A stretch of 64,000 bases of DNA from Defluviimonas salinarum. GTDB lineage: Bacteria > Pseudomonadota > Alphaproteobacteria > Rhodobacterales > Rhodobacteraceae. The notes under the pieces were generated by a model, which worked only from the letters and a program-made list of their open reading frames with translations, did no database searches and was not told the DNA's origin. Positions 39,230-48,807 of this stretch are shown here, one piece after another. The stretch is taken from assembly GCF_026013545.1 (NCBI RefSeq), contig NZ_JAPDOG010000001.1, positions 37,815 to 101,814 on the forward strand, written 5' to 3'. The position numbers and the translations under genes were made by a program. Within the stretch, counting starts at the first letter, position 1. Each line of letters starts with the position of its first letter.

Positions 39230-40057
39230 GTGACCGGGTCGGAACTGCTAGCCGCCGCCGTGCGGCGGCTCGGCGCGGCGGGGATCGAGGGCGCGCCGCG
39301 CGATGCCCGCCGGCTCCTCGCCCATGCGCTCGGCATCGCACCGGAGCGGGTGAGCCTCATCCTGCCAGACCCTGTCGGCCCGGCCGCGCTCACCGCGTTC
39401 GAGGCGGCCGTCGCGCGGCGGATCGCCCGCGAGCCGGTGAGCCAGATCACCGGCGGGCGCGATTTCTACGGACGGCGCTTCCGGGTGACGCGCGACACGC
39501 TCGATCCGCGCCCCGAAACCGAGGCGCTGATCGCCGCGGCGCTGGAGCGGCGCTTCGGCACTGTCCTCGACCTCGGCACCGGAACCGGCTGCATCCTCCT
39601 GACGCTTCTGGCGGAAAGGCCGGAGGCCGAGGGGCTCGGCGCCGATCTGAGCCCGGCCGCGCTCGATGTCGCGCGCGGCAACGCCGAGGCGCTCGGGCTC
39701 GCGGAGCGCGCCCGGTTCCTGCGCTCGGACTGGTTCGCGAGCGTCACGGGGCGCTTCGACCTCATCGTCTCGAACCCGCCCTATATCGCCGCAGACGAGA
39801 TGGCCGGGCTTGCGCCCGAGGTGCGTGACTGGGAGCCGTACCTGGCACTCACGCCTGGAGGCGACGGGCTCGACGCCTACCGCGCGATCGCGGGCGGCGC
39901 GGCGGCGCATCTTGTGCCCGGGGGAACGGTCATCGTCGAGATCGGCGCGAGCCAGGGCCCGGCGGTCGCGGAACTGTTCCGCGCGGCGGGGTTCGCGAGG
40001 GTGACGGTCCGGCCCGATCTCGACGGCCGCGACCGGGTCGTGGTGGCCGAAAGGTGA
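39230..40057 (+). CDS. prmC: release factor glutamine methyltransferase PrmC
   Basis: 275 residues from GTG 39230. Methylates the GGQ glutamine of release factors using SAM. N-terminal helical substrate domain (about 1-75), then Rossmann fold with VLDLGTGTGCILLTLL (SAM site) and the catalytic NPPY at Asn182-Tyr185. Usual prfA-prmC pairing. The upstream in-frame TTG at 39158 would overlap prfA and lacks homology. Ribosome site is weak, so translation may depend on prfA. Confidence 0.93.
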   Translation: MTGSELLAAAVRRLGAAGIEGAPRDARRLLAHALGIAPERVSLILPDPVGPAALTAFEAAVARRIAREPVSQITGGRDFYGRRFRVTRDTLDPRPETEALIAAALERRFGTVLDLGTGTGCILLTLLAERPEAEGLGADLSPAALDVARGNAEALGLAERARFLRSDWFASVTGRFDLIVSNPPYIAADEMAGLAPEVRDWEPYLALTPGGDGLDAYRAIAGGAAAHLVPGGTVIVEIGASQGPAVAELFRAAGFARVTVRPDLDGRDRVVVAER

Positions 40058-40307
40058 CATCGGGGTGCTTTTTGCGCTAAGATTACCGCAGCGATAGTGG
40101 AAATCCGCCGGCGCCGCGAGATTCCGCTTGCCGAGGCCCGCACATCATGCATTAAGGGAGCCGTGACGGGTGGAGCGTTTGGCGCCGCCCGGACCGCTTC
40201 GCCCAGCACGATCAGGAACCGCAGGCCGACGCCGGACAGTCCCGGCACAGGACGCGGAACCGGGCAAGCCCGCTCACAAGCCCTTTGGCTCGGACAGACG
40301 AAAGCAC

Positions 40308-40973
40308 ATGAGATCATCCAAATCCCGTTCGCGTTCGAAATCGAACCGTCAACGCTCGCTCGGTAACATCGTCAACCGGGTCTTCGATTCCTCCGGCCCG
40401 GAGGGCAAGGTCCGCGGCACCCCGCAGCAGATCATCGACAAGTACCTGACGCTGGCGCGCGACGCTCAGCTCTCGAACGACCGGGTGGCCGAGCAGAACT
40501 TCCTCCAGCATGCCGAGCACTACACGCGCATGCTGGGCGAGGCGCAGCGCGAGATGAGCCGCGAGCAGGAGCAGCGCCAGCAGCAGGGCGAGGGCGGCAA
40601 CGGTCCGGCCCAGCCCGGGCAGGGGCAGGGCGGCAATGGCGGCGAGCGCCAGAACCAACGGCCCCGCTACGAGGAGCGTAACGGCCGCGACGCGGGCGAG
40701 TTCCGCTCGGGGCCGATGCCCACGGCGCGCGACGAGGCTGAGGATGACGGTCCGGGTCTGGTCGAGACGCCGGAATCGAGCCCGCGTGCCATGCCGTCGG
40801 CGACGATGATGCCCGAACTGCCGCAGCCGACCGAGGAACCCGCTCCGGCGGCCGAGAAGAAGACCGGCCGCGGGTCACGCGGGCCCCGCAAGCCGCGCGA
40901 GAAGCGCGCCGCCGAGCCCAAGGCGAAGGACGACACGCCGGGCGACGGGAACCCGGTCGACGTGGCCGAATAA
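40308..40973 (+). CDS. DUF4167 protein
   Basis: 221 residues from ATG 40308. Basic N-terminus (MRSSKSRSRSKSNRQRS), then the conserved DUF4167 core (NIVNRVFDSSGPEGKVRGTP, QIIDKYLTLARDAQLSNDRV, QNFLQHAEHYTRM), a Gln/Gly-rich low-complexity middle and a Lys/Arg/Pro-rich tail. The shape suggests an RNA- or nucleoid-binding protein; function unproven. Common after prmC in alphaproteobacteria. The 250 bases upstream hold no gene I can support. Confidence 0.9.
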   Translation: MRSSKSRSRSKSNRQRSLGNIVNRVFDSSGPEGKVRGTPQQIIDKYLTLARDAQLSNDRVAEQNFLQHAEHYTRMLGEAQREMSREQEQRQQQGEGGNGPAQPGQGQGGNGGERQNQRPRYEERNGRDAGEFRSGPMPTARDEAEDDGPGLVETPESSPRAMPSATMMPELPQPTEEPAPAAEKKTGRGSRGPRKPREKRAAEPKAKDDTPGDGNPVDVAE

Positions 40974-40997
40974 CCTCGGTTTTCAAGGAATACCCCG

Positions 40998-41026
40998 AAC
41001 GGCCCGACCTCAAGGTTCGGGCCGTT
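40998..41026. terminator. intrinsic terminator between DUF4167 and rsmA
   Basis: AACGGCCCGA (40998-41007) pairs perfectly with TCGGGCCGTT (41017-41026). The loop CCTCAAGGT can add three inner pairs. A short T run follows on the plus strand. Serves the convergent DUF4167 and rsmA genes. Confidence 0.82.
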
Positions 41027-41031
41027 TGCGT

Positions 41032-41874
41032 TCAGCCTTCCGCGAGCAGCCGCGCGAGGCGGCAGAAGGCTTCGAGCGATATCTCTTCGGCCCGCGCCGT
41101 GGGCGCGATCCCGGCGGCCTCGAGCTTTGCCTCGATTCCCGGCGCCACCGATTTCAGGCTGGCCCGGAGCATCTTTCGGCGCTGGTTGAAGCCCGCCGCG
41201 ACGATCCGATTGAGGATCTTCGGATCGGCCGGGAAGCGCGGAGCGGGCAGCGCGGTGAGGTGGACCACGGCAGAGTGGATCTTCGGCGGCGGGGTGAAGG
41301 CCTCGGGCGGCAGGGTCATCACGATGCGGGCGTCGGTGAGCCACTGGGCGAGGAGCGCGAGTCGGCCGTAGGCCTTGGAGCCGGGCTGGGCGACGATCCG
41401 TTCGGCCACCTCCTTCTGGAACATCAGCGTCAGGCTGTCCCAGACCGGTGGCCAGGCGGGCGGCGTGAGCCAGCGGGTCAGAAGCTCGGTACCGACGTTG
41501 TAGGGCAGGTTGGCGACGATGCGGATCGGTGGCGTGAGATGGGCGAGCGGATCGATCTCGAGCGCGTCGGCATTGATGACCTCGAGCCGGCCGGGATAGG
41601 CTGCGGCGATCTCGGCCAGCGCGGGCAGGCAGCGGGCATCCTTCTCGACGGCAAGGACGCGGCGCGCGCCCTCGGCGAGAAGGCTCCGGGTAAGACCGCC
41701 GGGACCGGGGCCGACCTCGAGCACGTCGCACTTCGTCAGGTCGCCGGCACAGCGGGCGATCTTGGCCGTCAGGTTGAGGTCCAGAAGGAAGTTCTGGCCG
41801 AGGTTCTTCTTGGCCGCGATCCCGTGCGTGGCGATCACCTCGCGCAGCGGCGGCAGGCCGTCTAGTGCCGCCAT
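41032..41874 (-). CDS. rsmA: 16S rRNA dimethyladenosine methyltransferase RsmA/KsgA
   Basis: 280 residues. Dimethylates A1518 and A1519 of 16S rRNA with SAM during 30S maturation. SAM-site motifs [39 protein letters not shown] and the catalytic [11 protein letters not shown] are all present; C-terminal helical domain with [17 protein letters not shown]. Last gene of the lptFG-lptD-surA-pdxA-rsmA block; 88 bases with a paired hairpin separate it from pdxA. Confidence 0.97.
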   Translation of the reverse strand: MAALDGLPPLREVIATHGIAAKKNLGQNFLLDLNLTAKIARCAGDLTKCDVLEVGPGPGGLTRSLLAEGARRVLAVEKDARCLPALAEIAAAYPGRLEVINADALEIDPLAHLTPPIRIVANLPYNVGTELLTRWLTPPAWPPVWDSLTLMFQKEVAERIVAQPGSKAYGRLALLAQWLTDARIVMTLPPEAFTPPPKIHSAVVHLTALPAPRFPADPKILNRIVAAGFNQRRKMLRASLKSVAPGIEAKLEAAGIAPTARAEEISLEAFCRLARLLAEG

Positions 41875-41901
41875 GTGTCGTTCCCTCCGGCTTTCGGGAT
41901 G

Positions 41902-41944
41902 CGATTTTTCTGCGAAAAATCGGCGAATTTCCGCGGAAAATTCG
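41902..41944 (-). repeat. paired AT-rich hairpins between pdxA and rsmA (copy 1)
   Basis: Two adjacent small hairpins. CGATTTTTC (41902-41910) pairs with GAAAAATCG (41914-41922) over a 3-base loop, and CGAATTT (41924-41930) pairs with AAATTCG (41938-41944) around CCGCGGA. The same two-hairpin layout, in the same order relative to transcription, occurs after ndk (55315-55360), so this is a dispersed intergenic repeat rather than chance. Probably an mRNA processing or attenuating element inside the operon. Confidence 0.65.
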
Positions 41945-41962
41945 GGGGCTGCTGGAACGGTC

Positions 41963-42946
41963 TCATGCGCGGTCTGCCTGACGGGCGCAGGTCATCTCCC
42001 GCGCGAGTTTCAGCGCGGCGATCAGGCTTGCCGGGTCGGCGACGCCCTGGCCGGCGATGTCGAAGGCGGTGCCGTGATCGGGCGAGGTGCGGATGAAGGG
42101 CAGGCCGAGCGTCACGTTGACGCCGCCGGCGAAATCGAGCGTCTTGATCGGAATCAGCGCCTGGTCGTGATACATGCAGATCGCCGCGTCATAGCGTGCC
42201 CGCGCGGCGGGGTGGAACATCGTGTCGGCGGGAAGTGGACCGGCAACCGCGATGCCCTCGGCGCGGAGGCGCTCGAGCACCGGCGCGATCACGCGCGTCT
42301 CCTCGTCGCCCATCGCGCCGCCCTCGCCCGCATGGGGGTTGAGGCCGGCCACCGCGAGGCGCGGCGCGGCGAGGCCGAAATCGCGGATCAGGCCGGCATG
42401 GGTGATGCGGATCGTCTCCTCGAGAAGCGCCGGCGTGAGCCGGGCGGGAACCTCGGAGAGCGGGATGTGGATCGTCGTGGGCACGACCCGCAGGTCGGGG
42501 CAGGCGAGCATCATCACGACGCGCGCGCCGCCAGCGAGATCGGCGAGGTACTCGGTATGGCCGGGAAAGGCGAAGCCCGCGCCGCCCTTCAGTGCCTTCT
42601 TGTGAATCGGCGCGGTGCAGAGCGCGGCGGCCTCGCCGCGCGTGACCAGCGTGACGGCGCGCGCGATCACCTCGATCACGGCGCGGGCATTGGCGGGACG
42701 GGGCGCGCCCGGCGGCGCCGCCTCGGGGAAGGCGTGGGCGAGGACCGGCAGCCGGCCGGCGGGCACCGCGAGTGCCTCGGCGGGATGTGCGATCTCCTGA
42801 AGCCCGGTGCCCGGCGGCAGGTGCGCCGGGTCACCGATCCAGAAGAAGGGCAGCGAGGCGCCGAGCGCGGCCCGCGCCTTGACGGCGATCTCGGGGCCGA
42901 TGCCGGAAGGCTCGCCGCAGCTCAGCGCGATGGGCAGATCCTGCAT
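41963..42946 (-). CDS. pdxA: 4-hydroxythreonine-4-phosphate dehydrogenase
   Basis: 327 residues. NAD-dependent step in the DXP-dependent route to pyridoxal phosphate. Start [20 protein letters not shown]; metal ligands in [13 protein letters not shown] (His), [16 protein letters not shown] (His) and [11 protein letters not shown] (His) are all visible; C-terminal [13 protein letters not shown]. Ten bases after surA, standard gene order. Confidence 0.96.
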   Translation of the reverse strand: MQDLPIALSCGEPSGIGPEIAVKARAALGASLPFFWIGDPAHLPPGTGLQEIAHPAEALAVPAGRLPVLAHAFPEAAPPGAPRPANARAVIEVIARAVTLVTRGEAAALCTAPIHKKALKGGAGFAFPGHTEYLADLAGGARVVMMLACPDLRVVPTTIHIPLSEVPARLTPALLEETIRITHAGLIRDFGLAAPRLAVAGLNPHAGEGGAMGDEETRVIAPVLERLRAEGIAVAGPLPADTMFHPAARARYDAAICMYHDQALIPIKTLDFAGGVNVTLGLPFIRTSPDHGTAFDIAGQGVADPASLIAALKLAREMTCARQADRA

Positions 42947-42956
42947 CGGGTCCGCG

Positions 42957-44255
42957 TCACGGCCGGTGGATGATCGCGGCCGAGCGCAGTTCGGCGAGAT
43001 AGCCGTCGGCGAGGTTGCCGAGCCGCTGGTTGGTCAGCTCCTCGCGGATCTGGGCGCGGCTCGGGCCGGCGCCGAAGCCGAGCTCGGGATCGATGGCCGG
43101 GGCGCCCTCGGGGGCGATCGCGGCCGGGTCGACGACCGGGGCGCCGCCATCGGCGAGGGTCGCGTCGCGGTCGCAGAGCATCAGGAAGACCTGCGCGTTG
43201 CCGCGGGTGAGGGCGGTTGAGACCTCGTTCTCGTCGAGCCCGGCGAGGGCGGAGGCGATGTCGGCGGGCACCTGGCCGAGGGGCCGCGTCTCGCGGATCA
43301 GCTGGGTGGCAGGGGCGCCGCGGAGCACGCGGTAGAGGTCGTCGCAGGTGTCGGCCTTGGCGCGTATCCGCGCGGCCTCGGCCTGGGCATCGGCGGTGCC
43401 GGCGCCGGGGATCAGGTACTGCGCATAATCGACCGTGATGTTGGCCGGCTTGATCTCGCCCCCTTCGCTCGTGCCGCGCATGCGGAAGATCGCGATGGCG
43501 TCGCCGAGCGGGATCGGCGGGCTCACCTGGCCCTGGGCGAGGCCCGCCACGGCCGGGCGGATCTGCGCGGGCAGGTTGGTCAGGGGGATCCAGCCGATCT
43601 GGCCGCCGCGGTCGCGCGAGGGCGCGGCGGAATGGGCGCGGGCGGCGCGGGCGAAATCACCCTCGGAGCGGATCGTCTCGGAGAGCTCGGTCGCGAGGCG
43701 GCGGATCTCGAAGGAGGTGTCGGGGCGGACCGGCAGCAGGATCTCGGAGAGGAGCACGCGCGGGCCCGCGCCGCGGCCGGCTTCGACCGAGAGCGCGCGG
43801 TCGATCTCGGCGTCGGAGATGACGATCTGCTTTGCGTAGCGTGCGCGCACCGCCTCGCGCCACGCGAGGCCGGAGCTGACGAAGTCGCGGAACGTCTCGG
43901 GCGCGACCCCGCCCTGGCCGATCGCCGTGACGAACTCCTCGGCGCTGAGATTGGCGCGGGCGGCGAATTCGGTCATGCCGGCGGCGATCTGTTCCTCAGT
44001 CAGGGTGATTTCGGCGGCCTCGGCGGCCTGGCTGCGCAGCCGGTCGTCGATCAGGCCCTTCTCGGCCTCGACCGCCGGATCGCCGGGCGCGCGCAGGAGC
44101 TGCAGGAAGCGGATTCGCTGCTCGAGCTCGTACTGGGTGACCGCGGAGTCGTTGACGATCACCGCCGTCGAGAACCGGCTGCCCTGCGCCATTGCCGGCA
44201 GCGCGGTGGTCGTGGCCGCCGCGAGGGCGAGAGAGAGGAGGAAGGGGAAGCGCAT
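42957..44255 (-). CDS. surA: SurA-like periplasmic chaperone / peptidyl-prolyl isomerase
   Basis: 432 residues. Signal peptide [23 protein letters not shown], then a SurA N-terminal chaperone domain ([44 protein letters not shown]) and one parvulin domain ([51 protein letters not shown]). The C-terminal about 100 residues are alphaproteobacterial. Escorts outer-membrane proteins such as LptD, whose gene lies 52 bases upstream. Confidence 0.92.
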   Translation of the reverse strand: MRFPFLLSLALAAATTTALPAMAQGSRFSTAVIVNDSAVTQYELEQRIRFLQLLRAPGDPAVEAEKGLIDDRLRSQAAEAAEITLTEEQIAAGMTEFAARANLSAEEFVTAIGQGGVAPETFRDFVSSGLAWREAVRARYAKQIVISDAEIDRALSVEAGRGAGPRVLLSEILLPVRPDTSFEIRRLATELSETIRSEGDFARAARAHSAAPSRDRGGQIGWIPLTNLPAQIRPAVAGLAQGQVSPPIPLGDAIAIFRMRGTSEGGEIKPANITVDYAQYLIPGAGTADAQAEAARIRAKADTCDDLYRVLRGAPATQLIRETRPLGQVPADIASALAGLDENEVSTALTRGNAQVFLMLCDRDATLADGGAPVVDPAAIAPEGAPAIDPELGFGAGPSRAQIREELTNQRLGNLADGYLAELRSAAIIHRP

Positions 44256-44307
44256 CGTCTGTCGTCCGTCTGCTCTGTTCTTCGTTTCGATTTCCGTCCC
44301 GTCGTCG

Positions 44308-46461
44308 TCAGTAAGAGCAACTGCGGCGGTAGCGTCGCCCGTCGTTGCCGGTCCCGAACCCGTTCATGACCACCGAGACATTGAAATCCGTGCTGGGGTT
44401 CACACTAGTCGAGGACGTGAACCGACGCGAGAGCGAAAGATCGATCGTCGCGCATTCGCTGAGATAGGTCAGGCCGAGCCCGGCGCGGACCGCGCTCGCG
44501 GCCTCGAAGTCGTAGCGCCCCGAGATCCGGCCGCGCCAGTTGCGGCTGACGTCCCAGCGGGCATTCATCAGCAGTTCCGAGCTTGGCGACGGCCGGCCCT
44601 CGATCGGGTCCTCGACGAGCCAGAGATAGCTCGCCGCGACGGCGTAGCGGTCGCGCGCATAGGCGATGCCGAGCTCGTCGAGGCTGAAATCCAACCTGTC
44701 GTCGAAGAGCGCGCGGTTGACCACGGTCAGGCCCTGGCCGGAATCTACCCGCGCCGAGACGAGCCAGTCCGACGCCGTCCCGTCGAGCCCGCTGCCCGGC
44801 GTGAACTGGCCGAGGTCCTCGGCCCGGAAGATCCGGCCGGCCGTCACGCCCATCGACCAGCCGCCGGGCGCGTGGCGGGTCCAGCCGAACCCGACGTTGA
44901 GCCGCGTGCCGAGTTCGTGCCGGTCGGCGCCCGGGAAGCGATTGAAGCCGAAGAGGTTGCCCTCGTCGAAGGCGACCACCTGACTGTCCTCGTTGGGTAC
45001 GTCGTCGGCCGTGTCGGGGCTCCAGACCAGCTGGACCACCGGTTCGAGCACCTGGCTTGCGCCGCGATCCTCGTAGCGGACCCAGGGCCAGCGGAGCTCG
45101 ACCGCGCCGGCCGGTGTGAACCGGGTCACGGTGCCGGGATAGCTCGCGTCCTGGCTGATCGCGTAGACATCGGCGGTGGCCTGGAGCTCGGTCGAGACGA
45201 CCATGCCATTGGCGAGAACCCAGTTGCGGCGCCAGTCGCCCCGGAGCGTCGCGCGCGCGACGTCGCGGCCGTCGGTGATGCCGTCGCCGTTGGCGTCGGT
45301 GTCGATCTCGGAACTGCGGCGCAGGGAATGGGACTGCACCGTGATCTGGCCCTCGCCGCCGAGCTGGCTGGGCGCGAAGCGGCGCTTGAACGTCACATCG
45401 CCGACCCAGGTCGGCAGTACCGAATTGTCGTCGCCGGAGCGGATCGACCAGTAGCGGAAGAGCCGCGCGTCGATATGTTCGTTGCGCCGCGTCCGGGTCA
45501 CCGAGACGCCGCTCCTGAGCCGGTCCGTCTCGCTGATGTCGTAGTCGAGCAGGTAGGCGTCATCGGTCACGCCTTGCAGCGTGAAGTCGAGCCGGAAGTC
45601 GCGCGGCAGTCGGAAGCTGCCTTCGGCGAAGAGATAGCCGCGGGTCTTGCCGGGAACGATGTCGTCGTCGCTCAGGGCGCCGTTGAACTCGACCGTCCCG
45701 GTGCGGAACGCCTCGCGGTAGCGGAACTCCAGCGTTTGGGTCCGGCTTAACGAGAGATAAGGCGTGAACGTGACGTCGCGGCTGTCGCCGAGCGGCAGGA
45801 AATAGGGCAGCTTGACGCCGAAGCCGAGGGCCGAGGTCGTGCGGAAGCGCGGAATCAGGAAGCCCGGCGCGCGGTCGAGCGTCGGGTCGGGCATCCGGAG
45901 GCGCGGCGTGTAGAAGATCGGCACGCCGGAGACGCGGAACTGCGCGTGCTGGTAGTAGAGCATGCGCTTCTCGCGATCGTGGATCACCCGGCGGGCGCGG
46001 ATCTCCCAGAGCGGAACGGGGTTGCTCGGGCAGACCTGGCAGGAGGAAGCGACGACCTTGTCGAAGGCGGTGTAGCGGCCGCCGCCCGTGCGCCGCAGTT
46101 CGACGGCGGCGAGCTGGAGCTGCTGGTCGAGCATCATCCGCGCGCTTCGGAGCACCCCCTCGGTCAGGTCGCGTGACATTTCGCCGGAATCGGCGAGCGC
46201 GACCGCGCCCTGGCCGTCGATCAGCTTGATCGGGCCGGTGATGAGGATCCGGTCGCCGGTGCTGTCGTAGACGATCTTCTCGGCGGTGAGCCGGGCGCCC
46301 TTGTAGAGCACCTCGACCGCGCCCTCGGCGGTGAGCGTGTCGTCGCCCGTGAGGTAGACCCGGTCGGCGACGAGCGTTGCCGTGGCCTGCGCGGCATCAT
46401 CCTGCGCGACGGCGGGGCTTGCGAGCAGAAGGGCCGCGATCACGGCGGCAATCAGGCGCAT
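44308..46461 (-). CDS. lptD: LPS-assembly outer-membrane protein LptD
   Basis: 717 residues. Signal peptide MRLIAAVIAALLLASPAVAQ, OstA/LptA-like jellyroll at about 25-115 (ADRVYLTGDDTLTAEGAVEV), then a large beta-barrel rich in aromatic-ended strands. One Cys pair follows the jellyroll (SSCQVCPSN) and a Cys sits at the very C-terminus (RRSCSY), compatible with the interdomain disulfide that activates LptD. Inserts LPS in the outer leaflet. Starts in the TGATG overlap with lptG. Depends on SurA for folding. Confidence 0.95.
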   Translation of the reverse strand: MRLIAAVIAALLLASPAVAQDDAAQATATLVADRVYLTGDDTLTAEGAVEVLYKGARLTAEKIVYDSTGDRILITGPIKLIDGQGAVALADSGEMSRDLTEGVLRSARMMLDQQLQLAAVELRRTGGGRYTAFDKVVASSCQVCPSNPVPLWEIRARRVIHDREKRMLYYQHAQFRVSGVPIFYTPRLRMPDPTLDRAPGFLIPRFRTTSALGFGVKLPYFLPLGDSRDVTFTPYLSLSRTQTLEFRYREAFRTGTVEFNGALSDDDIVPGKTRGYLFAEGSFRLPRDFRLDFTLQGVTDDAYLLDYDISETDRLRSGVSVTRTRRNEHIDARLFRYWSIRSGDDNSVLPTWVGDVTFKRRFAPSQLGGEGQITVQSHSLRRSSEIDTDANGDGITDGRDVARATLRGDWRRNWVLANGMVVSTELQATADVYAISQDASYPGTVTRFTPAGAVELRWPWVRYEDRGASQVLEPVVQLVWSPDTADDVPNEDSQVVAFDEGNLFGFNRFPGADRHELGTRLNVGFGWTRHAPGGWSMGVTAGRIFRAEDLGQFTPGSGLDGTASDWLVSARVDSGQGLTVVNRALFDDRLDFSLDELGIAYARDRYAVAASYLWLVEDPIEGRPSPSSELLMNARWDVSRNWRGRISGRYDFEAASAVRAGLGLTYLSECATIDLSLSRRFTSSTSVNPSTDFNVSVVMNGFGTGNDGRRYRRSCSY

Positions 46462-47558
46462 CAGCCGTCCTCCAGATGCAGCACGAGGCTCAGCGACAGG
46501 AGGGCCGCCGCGAGCGGCGGGCTCCAGGCGGCGAGCGCGACCGGGATCTGGCCATTCTCGCCGAGGACCTGGGCGAAGTTGCGCAGGAGAAAGATCGCGA
46601 AGCCCGAGACGATCGCCAGGAGCACCATCATCCCGGTGCGGCCCGAGCGGGCGTGGCGCATCGTGAAGCCGGCGCCGACCAGCACCATCGCGACGAGCAA
46701 GAGCGGCAGCGCGAGCTCCATCTGTAGCCAGACATTGTGTTTGCGCGCCGAGAAACCGGCGCGTTCGAGGCTGTCGATGAAGGCCGGCAGTTCCCAGATC
46801 GGGATCGTCGAGGGCGCGCCGAAGCTCTCGCGGATCTGGTCAGCGGTGAGGTCGGAGGCGAGGCGAAAGACATCGAAGCGGGTCGCGTCGCGTTCGGGAT
46901 TGGCGCCGAGCACGAAAGGCCAGCGCTTGGCATCCCTCAGGATCCAGGCACCTTCGCCCAGCGTCGCCTCCGCCGCGTCGACCCGCGAAACCGGGCCACT
47001 TTCCGGCGCGAAGGTGGTGAACGAGACGCCGTAGAGCGTGGTGCCGTCGGAATTGGCGCGCGCGGCGCGGATCACGGTCTGGCCGTCGGGGCCGCCCTGG
47101 CGGAGCCAGAGGCCTTCGCGGGACACCGACAGCACGTTGCCGTCGCCGAGCTTGTAGCGGCTCGACAGTTCCTCGTACCGCTTGGCGGTGCCCGCGACGA
47201 TCGGGTTGAGGATCGTGATCGCGATCGCGCCGATGACGAGGGCGGCGGCGAGCGGCGCCATGAGCATGCTCAACGCCGAGCGGCCGGCGGCGCGGATCAC
47301 CACCAGTTCGGAGGAGCGCGCGAGCGCGAGGAAGAGAGCGATCGCGGCGAGGATCACCGTCATCGGCAGGATCCGGTAGGCCGATTGCGGCGTGTTGAGG
47401 AGCGCCAGCTCGGCGGTGGCGGCGAGGCTGAGGCCCTGGTCCGCGAAGCGGCGGATCTCCTCGACCATGTCGATCAGGTAGAGCACCGCGAAGAAGCCGG
47501 CGAAGACCATGAGGAACATGGTGAAGAAGCGCCGGGCGATGTAGAGCGACAGGATCAT
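46461..47558 (-). CDS. lptG: LPS export ABC transporter permease LptG
   Basis: 365 residues. YjgP/YjgQ family: N-terminal helices (SLYIARRFFTMFLMVFAGFFAVLYLIDMVEEIRRF), a periplasmic jellyroll (about 110-260) and three C-terminal helices. Together with LptF and the LptB ATPase it extracts LPS from the inner membrane. Overlaps lptF by 4 bases and lptD by 1, so the three are translationally coupled. Confidence 0.95.
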   Translation of the reverse strand: MILSLYIARRFFTMFLMVFAGFFAVLYLIDMVEEIRRFADQGLSLAATAELALLNTPQSAYRILPMTVILAAIALFLALARSSELVVIRAAGRSALSMLMAPLAAALVIGAIAITILNPIVAGTAKRYEELSSRYKLGDGNVLSVSREGLWLRQGGPDGQTVIRAARANSDGTTLYGVSFTTFAPESGPVSRVDAAEATLGEGAWILRDAKRWPFVLGANPERDATRFDVFRLASDLTADQIRESFGAPSTIPIWELPAFIDSLERAGFSARKHNVWLQMELALPLLLVAMVLVGAGFTMRHARSGRTGMMVLLAIVSGFAIFLLRNFAQVLGENGQIPVALAAWSPPLAAALLSLSLVLHLEDG

Positions 47559-48685
47559 GACGCCACCGCCCCGACGAGGTCGTGCCGCACCCGCCGGCTC
47601 CGCCCCGAGATCGACAGGAGCGCGACGGCGGCCGCAAGACCGGCAAGGATCGGCAGGTAGACGACCGGCCAGAGCTCGGGGTCGCGGGTGGCCATGTTGG
47701 TGGCGCCGTTGACGAGGAACTGCACGCCGATCAGCAGGAAGACCGCGACCACGATCTGGCGCCAGAGCCCGAAGCGGCTGTAGCCACCGGTCAGGAGCGT
47801 CGAAAACCCGATCAGCGCGGCGACGACGGCGAGGAACGGCTGCGAGAGCCGCTCGTGGCCGGCGAAGAGCATTTCGTTCCGGCTCGCGCCGATCTGCGCG
47901 GCCATCGCGGGATCCGGCCAGAGCAGGGTCGCGGTCGAAGCCTCGTCCACCGTGGGCTTGCCTTCGCCCGGCCGGCCGATCAGCGCGCCGATGTCGTAGG
48001 AATAGTTCTCGAACCGCGTCAGGGCGAGCGTCTTGGTCTTGGTGTCGAGCGTCTGGATCATCCCGTCGAACATCACCAGTTTCGGCCCCGACTCGGTCCG
48101 GACCAGGAGCGCCCGTTCGGCGGTATAGGCGGTGCGCTCGCCCGGGGAACGCATGTCGGAGAGGTAAAGGTCAAGCAGCTCGCCACTCGGGGTGATCTCG
48201 CGGATATAGGAGGTGATCTGCGGCGCTGGATGCAGGAAGTCGCCGTCGCCGAGGAACCGCGCGGCGACATTCTCGGCGATCTCGGCGCGCCGCTCGGAGA
48301 GCTTGGCCCGGCTCGCCGGGACCAGCGCATGGACGAGGACCGCCATCATCAGGCCGACGACGAGGCCGAAATAGAGCACCGGCCGCGCCAGCCGGAAGGG
48401 CGAGAATCCGGTCGCCTGCATCACCACGAGCTCGCTCTCCGAGGAGAGCCTGTTGGTGACGTAGACCGAGGCGATGAAGGCCGCGACCGGCAGGACGAGG
48501 CGGATCACGTTGGGCAGCGTGAGCGCGGTGAATTCGAGGAAGACCCAGGCCGACTGGCCGTCGGCGATCAGCTGGTCGAAGAGCAGAACCGCCCGGTTGA
48601 CCCAGTAGACCGCCACGAGGACGAGCGCGAAGAAGCCGAAAAGCATCATCAACTGCGACAGCATATACCTGTCGAATCTGGACAC
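47555..48685 (-). CDS. lptF: LPS export ABC transporter permease LptF
   Basis: 376 residues from GTG 48685, chosen because AGGAGAAG lies 6 bases upstream and the protein then starts (M)SRFDRYMLSQLMMLFGFFAL as in homologues. An ATG at 48715 would add ten residues ahead of that ribosome site. N-terminal helices, periplasmic domain (about 100-270) and C-terminal helices as in LptG. First gene of the leftward lptFG-lptD-surA-pdxA-rsmA unit, divergent from pepA with 122 bases between. Confidence 0.93.
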   Translation of the reverse strand: MSRFDRYMLSQLMMLFGFFALVLVAVYWVNRAVLLFDQLIADGQSAWVFLEFTALTLPNVIRLVLPVAAFIASVYVTNRLSSESELVVMQATGFSPFRLARPVLYFGLVVGLMMAVLVHALVPASRAKLSERRAEIAENVAARFLGDGDFLHPAPQITSYIREITPSGELLDLYLSDMRSPGERTAYTAERALLVRTESGPKLVMFDGMIQTLDTKTKTLALTRFENYSYDIGALIGRPGEGKPTVDEASTATLLWPDPAMAAQIGASRNEMLFAGHERLSQPFLAVVAALIGFSTLLTGGYSRFGLWRQIVVAVFLLIGVQFLVNGATNMATRDPELWPVVYLPILAGLAAAVALLSISGRSRRVRHDLVGAVAS

Positions 48686-48807
48686 TTCGTCTTCTCCTGT
48701 TTCCTGCGCGCCCATCCCTAGCCGAAAGCTTCGGGCGGGAAAACTCCTATCTGGCCAAGCACCGGAGCCGCCTGTAGGGTCCGGCAAAACCACGCCGGAG
48801 ATCCCAG